Assembly: GCF_000972845.2 (NCBI RefSeq)
Contig: NC_040032.1
Coordinates: forward strand, 8,194,864 to 8,258,863
Length of the DNA: 64,000 bases
Reading direction: 5' to 3'
From: Larimichthys crocea
Taxonomy: Eukaryota > Chordata > Actinopteri > Sciaenidae
Shown here: positions 58,778 to 64,000 of the stretch, piece by piece
Position numbering within the stretch: the first letter of the stretch is position 1
How the letters are laid out: every line of letters begins with the position of its first letter
Made by a program: the position numbers and the translations under genes
Notes under the pieces: generated by a model
Database searches by the model: none
Told to the model about the DNA's origin: nothing
The model's input: only the letters and a program-made list of their open reading frames with translations

Positions 58778-58817
58778 ACCTTCATCACATGCGTCAATGA
58801 ACGCATGTGATGAAGGT
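58778..58817. repeat. 17-bp inverted repeat, 6-base loop
   Basis: ACCTTCATCACATGCGT (58778-58794) is followed, after CAATGA, by its exact reverse complement (58801-58817). Confidence 0.9.
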
Positions 58818-58929
58818 TGTGTTTCCATGGTGACCGTTTATTTATTATGGTCAGTACATTCACTCTTTATTTCTAATCCAGAAACTTTGTTTGTTTTTCT
58901 GTAATATCCAATCATCAACACAGGAAGTG

Positions 58930-59215
58930 CAGTTCCTCTAACGTCCACCTGAGGCTGGCTCCAGAAGTGAGTCAGTCTCCATAAGTCCCCATGTCCAAAT
59001 GTCCAACTTCACAGCAGAAATAAACATGTTTACAGCCTGGTACAAAAAACAGTTTTGGTCTCTGTAGCTAATTTCCCCGTTCATGACAACTGTACTGAGG
59101 GTGAATTTATATACAACTCACCTGTTCACATTATATTAAGGCTTAAAGTTATGCAGGGTTAAGAGCGTGGACGCTTTGATTGACAGGTGGGTGTGGTCAC
59201 AGGTGGTTTGTTGGA
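58930..59215 (+). repeat. Teleost interspersed repeat (unnamed)
   Basis: Contains gaggctggctccagaagtga, aaataaacatgtttacagcc, tggtacaaaaaacagttttg, taatttccccgttcatgaca and attatattaaggcttaaagt in this order. I recognise this as a very common repeat of percomorph genomes, from general knowledge. The class is uncertain. Confidence 0.55.
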
Positions 59216-61220
59216 GCAGCCAGGTGTGATTCAGGTGCCTCAGGTTCACTGATGAGCCACGACAGGACTGACAAGATGGAGCCAAGCTTCACCAAGCGGT
59301 CACGGAGACTTCGTCCATTCTTCATACGCTGTCAGTGTGTAAACATACAGAGGGCGGAGCAGCAGGTCGAGTTCTTCACGCTGAGCCAGCAGAGAAACAA
59401 ACTGAATATTCACAGGGAACCTTTGGGTTGATGCTCGTTTTACCTGTGCTCACCTGTAATCAGCATACACAGAGGAAGATACTCCCCCTGGTGGTTAAAT
59501 CACATTACACACAAGAGGCTGCTGAGACATTAATGTATTCACAATGTGTTCATTACATCAATGAACTAATAAGAAATGACACCAGCACAATGTTTCTGAT
59601 TAAACCATGTTTTATTATTCCTAATATTAGATGTAGATACAACAAGTCAACAAACAGATTTTTGATTCGTAATGAAAATGCTCCACAGCACACTGACATC
59701 GTGTGGAAGGGTCTGCTATTACAGACACGTACCTGAAAATGGACAGCAGTTATAATTTTTGCAATAAGTTGCATTAGTAACAGTAGTAATAGTAACAACA
59801 GTAGCAATAATGTAACAATAGCAATTAATAATAGTAGTGGTATTAACAACTCTGAATCACAGAGGAAGGAACAGACGTTTGTTAAAGTCATGAGATGAAG
59901 CTGGACAGACTTTTCCAACGCAGACAGACCACTGGATGAAAAAATACAAGCTCCCACTCCACGGCAAACATCCGCCGCCGCGTCCGGAAAAAAGGAAGCT
60001 CAAATTGTCACCAGTCTGTGTAACTCATATCTGATACTCAACAAGTAAAACTTCATGAAGTACTCCATCGTTTCAAGTACTCACCAAAAACTCGTCTTTG
60101 ACATCAATAAAACAAACTTTCCACGCCCGGCTCGAAGCTCGTCGGTGGCACAAAGTTATCGGAGTTTCCACGAGGCGTGATCGGGTCGTTGAATGTACGG
60201 TACAGTGTGTGGAGGGAGATAGAGAGAGAGCTCGTGTACGGCGTGTCAAGTAGGAGAAAGATTTTTGCTTCACGTGACCAATTTGGCCAAACTAATCGGA
60301 ATCGTTCGACATTCAAATGAGCTGAAAACACGCCGAGCGAGCATCAGCTGAACGGAGCCTCGACGAGTCGACGACTCCTCCACTCGACAGCGTGCGCGAT
60401 GAACGACGACTGCGTTGGCTCACTCATGTATGTAACGAGCGTTTAACGGACAAGGCCGTCGGCTCCACATTCATCTGGAAAACTACGACCGAATCAGCCC
60501 CTGGGAGGCTTGACGGTTCACGACACGTCCAGACACATCACCAGCTTTAACGAGTTTATTACAAATAATCGATTACTCGCAACCTTCCCGTAAGAAAATC
60601 CAAACCATGAAATTCAAAATGGTTCCTGTTTCATTTTGGCAGTTTAAAAAGGCAAATGAACTCATCAACATCCAACATCCAACATCCAACATCCAGTGGT
60701 CTTTGTAGAAAATCTCTCGACGTACGTAAACCCTCGTTTCTTTTCAAACATCTGAGGAATCTAAACTCGGTTTGTACTTCTGGATTGCGTCGTCTCGTTT
60801 GAATTGATTGTAGAATCACGGATCGTTAAACATCTCCTGATCATGAAGCGATGTCGTGTTTCACACCGACACAGATGGTGACACAAAGCACAAACCTACA
60901 TGAAGTCATGCCACGGACGCGTTTTACGTCATACATCAGATCATTGCCACAGAGCACGTTTCAGCACGGACAGCTTCCTGTTCGAATGGAGGGGTGTTAC
61001 GTGTACGTAAGGCTCCGTACACCTCGCTCCGTGTCGCCAACCACCGCCGGAACCGCCAGAACCACCAGAACCTGCTTCAGCTTCACGTCACGCCTTCGAC
61101 AGGAACAGGAAACAGAAACAGATCTTCATGGAGCGCCGAGCTAACGTCAAAGAAAAACCAGAACGGCGTCCGTCCGTCGGCCATGTTTGATCAGGAAAAA
61201 ACAGAAACGTGCAAAATCCA
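59216..61220. other. Intergenic stretch between lrch2 and sptbn2-like
   Basis: Contains short AAC/AGT trinucleotide runs (59770-59840) and a small catccaacatc repeat (60664-60694), and a mildly CpG-richer patch at 60090-60400. I recognise no exon, RNA gene or named transposon. Confidence 0.45.
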
Positions 61221-61225
61221 CAGCA

Positions 61226-61279
<54 letters not shown>
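61221..61279 (+). repeat. (CA)n microsatellite
   Basis: CA run in the 3' flank of the sptbn2-like gene. A four-copy cagaacgttat repeat follows at 61456-61498. Confidence 0.95.
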
Positions 61280-61281
<2 letters not shown>

Positions 61282-61444
61282 AAACTAAGCTTCTGCTTTT
61301 TACAGAAAAAAACAAAAAAAAGTTGAAAAAGAAGCAGAAAAAATGAAACGAGGCAAAATAAGAAATAAAACCACTTATTAAATATATTCATATTTAAACC
61401 AGAGAAACTGATCATGAACCGCACGCCGCTAAAAGTTAATGAGC

Positions 61445-61450
61445 TTTATT
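61445..61450 (-). terminator. Candidate poly(A) signal of the sptbn2-like gene
   Basis: TTTATT on plus equals AATAAA on minus, about 450 bases past the spectrin coding end. The interval 61450-61850 includes a 10-N gap and short repeats. A second possible signal lies near 60551. Confidence 0.3.
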
Positions 61451-61514
61451 TTCACCAGAACGTTATCAGAACGTTATCAGAACGTTATCAGAACGTATCA
61501 ATCCTAAAATAAAA

Positions 61515-61524
61515 NNNNNNNNNN
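61515..61524. other. Assembly gap (10 N)
   Basis: Ten N. Sequence to the right becomes indel-rich. The two other 10-N gaps (3429-3438 and 36766-36775) behave the same way. Confidence 1.
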
Positions 61525-61884
61525 ATAAACAGACGAGCCGACATTCTCCACGACACCAACCAAGATTATCTACGTCAAAGAATTAGTCTGTTCAAACCTC
61601 AAGATAAATAATAATTAATAATAATAATAATAATGATAATCATCATGTCAGGTTACATCAAACAGCCTCCATCAAAAATATTCATGCTGATGACGATCCC
61701 CTTCTTGGTGGACAGAACCGAGCTGAACCGAGCTGAGCGACCACACCTGCTGTGACTCGAAGCTCCGCTGATTGGCTGTACTGAAGTCGGAGAGGGCTCT
61801 GATTGGTTAACGTTAAATGACGGACAAAAACGGTGAGAGGAGAATCAGCCACATCCTGCAGGGGCGCTGCTGAACTGGGCCCGG

Positions 61885-61899
<15 letters not shown>

Positions 61900-61915
<16 letters not shown>

Positions 61916-63126
61916 TGTGTGTGTGTGGGTTGGGACCTTTGTGGATTCTTCGCTTCGTGTGTTGTATTTTGAATGTTCTTCCGTCGTGTTCTGCTGCTCG
62001 TCTTTTTCTTCTTCCGAAGAAGCTGAATCTTTTCCTCGTCCTTCTCTTTGCCGTCTTTGTTGCGCATCGTGACGCCGCCGGTGCCGCCTGAGCTCGGAGA
62101 GATGGAGGCATCGTCATGGCACGGCTGAGCACCTGCGGACCTCCGGGGAGTCTGCGGGGCCGGATGGATGGAGCTGTGGATGGACCGGATCCAGGAGCTC
62201 ATCTCAGCCTCAGAGAGTCACAGACATTGATCAGACATTGATCGCATTCATCAGGCATTGATCAGGCAGTGACAGGCATGATCAGACATTGATCAGCATT
62301 GATCAGCATTGATCAGCATTGATCAACATTGATCAGACATTGATCAGCTCATCAGGCATTCAGTCAGGATTGATCAGACATTGATCACATTGATCAGACA
62401 TTGATTCAGCATGATGCATTGATCAGCATTGATCAACATTGACAGATTATCAGCTTGATCAGACATCATAGGCATTCAGAATTCACGGCATTGATCAGAC
62501 ATCACGGCATTGATCAGCTGATCAGAGTCTGGTCCTTACCGTCGTCTTTCGCCTGGAACAGGAACTCTTTCCCGTCACCGAGCCTGCAGAGAGTTCAGAC
62601 ACATGAATATTAAGTATAGCGTGATGATGATGACTACGGATCAGAACACCTCATTGGATCAGAACACTCATGGATCAGGACACGGATCTCTCCTCACCTG
62701 AGCTTGAACACGTGTTTCCCTTCTTGTAGTCGTGGGCGACCCTCGCACACGGCCTCCCCGAGGCTGGATGGAAACCTCGCTGTGGTATGGAATGCCGTTG
62801 CGCGCCTCTTTCCGTCTTTGTAGAAACCGAGACGTTCCTTTTCTTAAGACGCAGTAACGTTCTGCCAGGACCTGCCGGAGAGACGAGACGCGGGTCAGGA
62901 CAAAGACCGATCCCCAGCAAAGAGGACAGCACCTGGACTCTGAGGGCTCACCTGGTCGCCGCCTTCTTGCTGGAGACTCCATTTCCTGTTTTCGACACAG
63001 CATCCCCTCCATGGTCTCCGGCTCTGACCCCCCCCCCTCTGCTCGGTACGGTGGCGGACTGCTCGAGGCGAGAGGACGCCAGCCCGCTGTCCGACCCGGT
63101 CCGTTTACAGACTCGGACTCGGAGCC
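61900..63126 (-). CDS. sptbn2: Beta-III spectrin-like C-terminal PH-domain exons (partial, indel-rich)
   Basis: Minus-strand exons approximately 63126-62952, 62871-62698, 62583-62540 and 62211 to about 61900. They read, across several frame jumps, as the beta-spectrin tail: SEPETMEGMLCRKQEMES, SWQN then YCVLRKGT, GIPYHSEVSI, HVFKL, GDGKEFLFQAKDD, EMSSWIRSIHSSI, SRAMTMPP, GGVTMRNKDGKEKDE, RFSFFG. The PH domain binds phosphoinositides and anchors the spectrin skeleton to membranes (family knowledge). MEGxLCRKQEME, SWQNVYCVL, SRAMTMPP and the final K-R-F-S-F-F point to SPTBN2 rather than SPTBN1/4. Single-base losses or gains interrupt every exon, so the stop codon cannot be fixed. The rest of the gene lies beyond 64000. 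The noise fits unpolished sequence after the 10-N gap at 61515 better than a decayed gene, because splice sites are intact. Confidence 0.8.
62222..62522 (+). repeat. Noisy 12-13-bp array ATTGATCAGRC
   Basis: Units of attgatcagacattgatcag with many indels, in the intron before the last sptbn2-like exon. Confidence 0.85.
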
Positions 63127-63509
63127 CTGTGGGTCAAAGCGATTGTGAGTGTCGGCAGAAAAGACCCCGTCGGGCGGACGCGTAAGCAGCGAAGCAGCCA
63201 ATCACAGCCACACATGAGAAGCCATGATGACGCGCTGTGATGGCTGATTACCTGAGCGTGGCGCGTTCTGAAGGTCCACATGTTAGAGAGCTCAGTCATG
63301 TGGACACACATGGAAACATGCACTGAACACGGTTTCAAACATTTCAAACATGAAACAATAACAATATAATCGAAGAAAACGATCAACAAACTCTAAAGAC
63401 TCAAAACAAACTAACAGGTCGTAAACTTTATGGTCAATGGACATTTGGGTCTTTTCTACCAATCACATACATACCCACACATCACAGGGAGCGAACACAT
63501 GAAGCGCTC

Positions 63510-64000
63510 GTGTCCTGGTCACTGTGAGCTTGTCAACAGTCCTCGTCAACAGTCGCTCATTCCTGGTCACTGTGAGCTTGTCAACAGTCGCTCGTGTCCT
63601 GGTCATGGGAGCTTGTCAACAGTCCTCGTGTCCGGGTCACTGTGAGCTTGTCAACAGTCATCGTGTCGTCACTGTGAGCTTGTCAACAGTCGTCGTCAAC
63701 GTCGCTGGTCCTGGTCACTGGGAGCTTGTCAACGAGTCGCTCGTGTCCTGTGCACTGTGACTTGTCAACAGTCGCCTCGTCAACAGTTGCTCGTGTCCTG
63801 GTCACTGTGGAGCTTGTCAACAGTCGCTCAGTGTCCTGGTCACTGTGAGCTGTCAACAGTCGTTGTTCGCTGTCCCTGTCACTGTGAGCTTGTCAACAGT
63901 CGTTCGTGTTCTGGTCACTGTGAGCTTGTCAACAGTCGCTCGTGTCCTGATCACTGTGAGCTTGTCACAGTCGCTCGTGTCTGGTCACTGTGAGCTTGTC
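63510..64000 (+). repeat. 36-bp minisatellite GTCACTGTGAGCTTGTCAAC
   Basis: About 13 units (gtcactgtgagcttgtcaac, then agtcgctcgtgtcctg), noisy, running off the window end inside the sptbn2-like gene. Confidence 0.9.

Noticed and set aside
63510..64000. CRISPR-like array (36-bp repeats)
   Set aside because: Units are contiguous without unique spacers, in a vertebrate gene; it is a minisatellite.

Overview
This is vertebrate nuclear DNA, almost certainly from a teleost fish and probably a percomorph. The evidence is multi-exon genes with GT-AG introns, abundant CA/TG microsatellites, teleost-type SINEs and L2/jockey-like LINEs, a hAT MITE with an 8-bp target duplication, and an F-type lectin. 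No bacterial, phage or CRISPR features are present. I identified the genes by recognising protein families in the translation. No database search was run.

Layout. (1) 1-7.3 kb, plus strand: the last two coding exons of a tmem47-like tetraspan gene (exons 1090-1230 and 6445-6626), separated by a 5.2-kb intron of minisatellites. (2) 7.3-11.7 kb: intergenic and 3' flank, with a 1-kb hexamer array. (3) 11.75-16.24 kb, minus strand: a complete nine-exon il13ra2 (decoy IL-13 receptor), with all exon phases consistent. (4) 16.3-21.6 kb: intergenic DNA and the likely lrch2 3' UTR, with a dispersed repeat family and a 64-bp perfect palindrome. (5) 21.65-56.57 kb, minus strand: lrch2 (leucine-rich repeats plus calponin homology), about 20 coding exons. 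Its introns carry a hAT MITE, a cluster of CRE-like sites and an 11-bp minisatellite with 121-bp higher-order structure. Its first intron (22 kb) holds large (TAACTTCACTG)n-type arrays, two LINE fragments and a frame-broken fucolectin-like gene. (6) 56.6-61.4 kb: CpG-rich lrch2 promoter side, A/T minisatellite and dispersed repeats. (7) 61.9-63.1 kb, minus strand: the C-terminal PH-domain exons of a beta-III spectrin (sptbn2-like) gene, with many single-base indels. The window ends inside a 36-bp minisatellite.

The adjacency lrch2-il13ra2 matches the human Xq23 order from general knowledge, so this is a conserved block. The genes form no operon-like unit: il13ra2 is an immune decoy receptor, lrch2 a cytoskeletal scaffold, tmem47 a junctional membrane protein, and sptbn2 a membrane-skeleton protein.

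Assembly quality matters here. There are three 10-N gaps and one 50-N gap. Sequence to the right of each 10-N gap is indel-rich and looks like unpolished long-read gap fill. It includes a noisy second copy of 2.45-3.43 kb, and two forward plus one inverted noisy copies of a 1.34-kb segment. I did not find a convincing undescribed biological system. The most useful leads are the fucolectin inside lrch2 intron 1, the palindrome and dispersed-repeat cluster at 17 kb, and the structured minisatellites.
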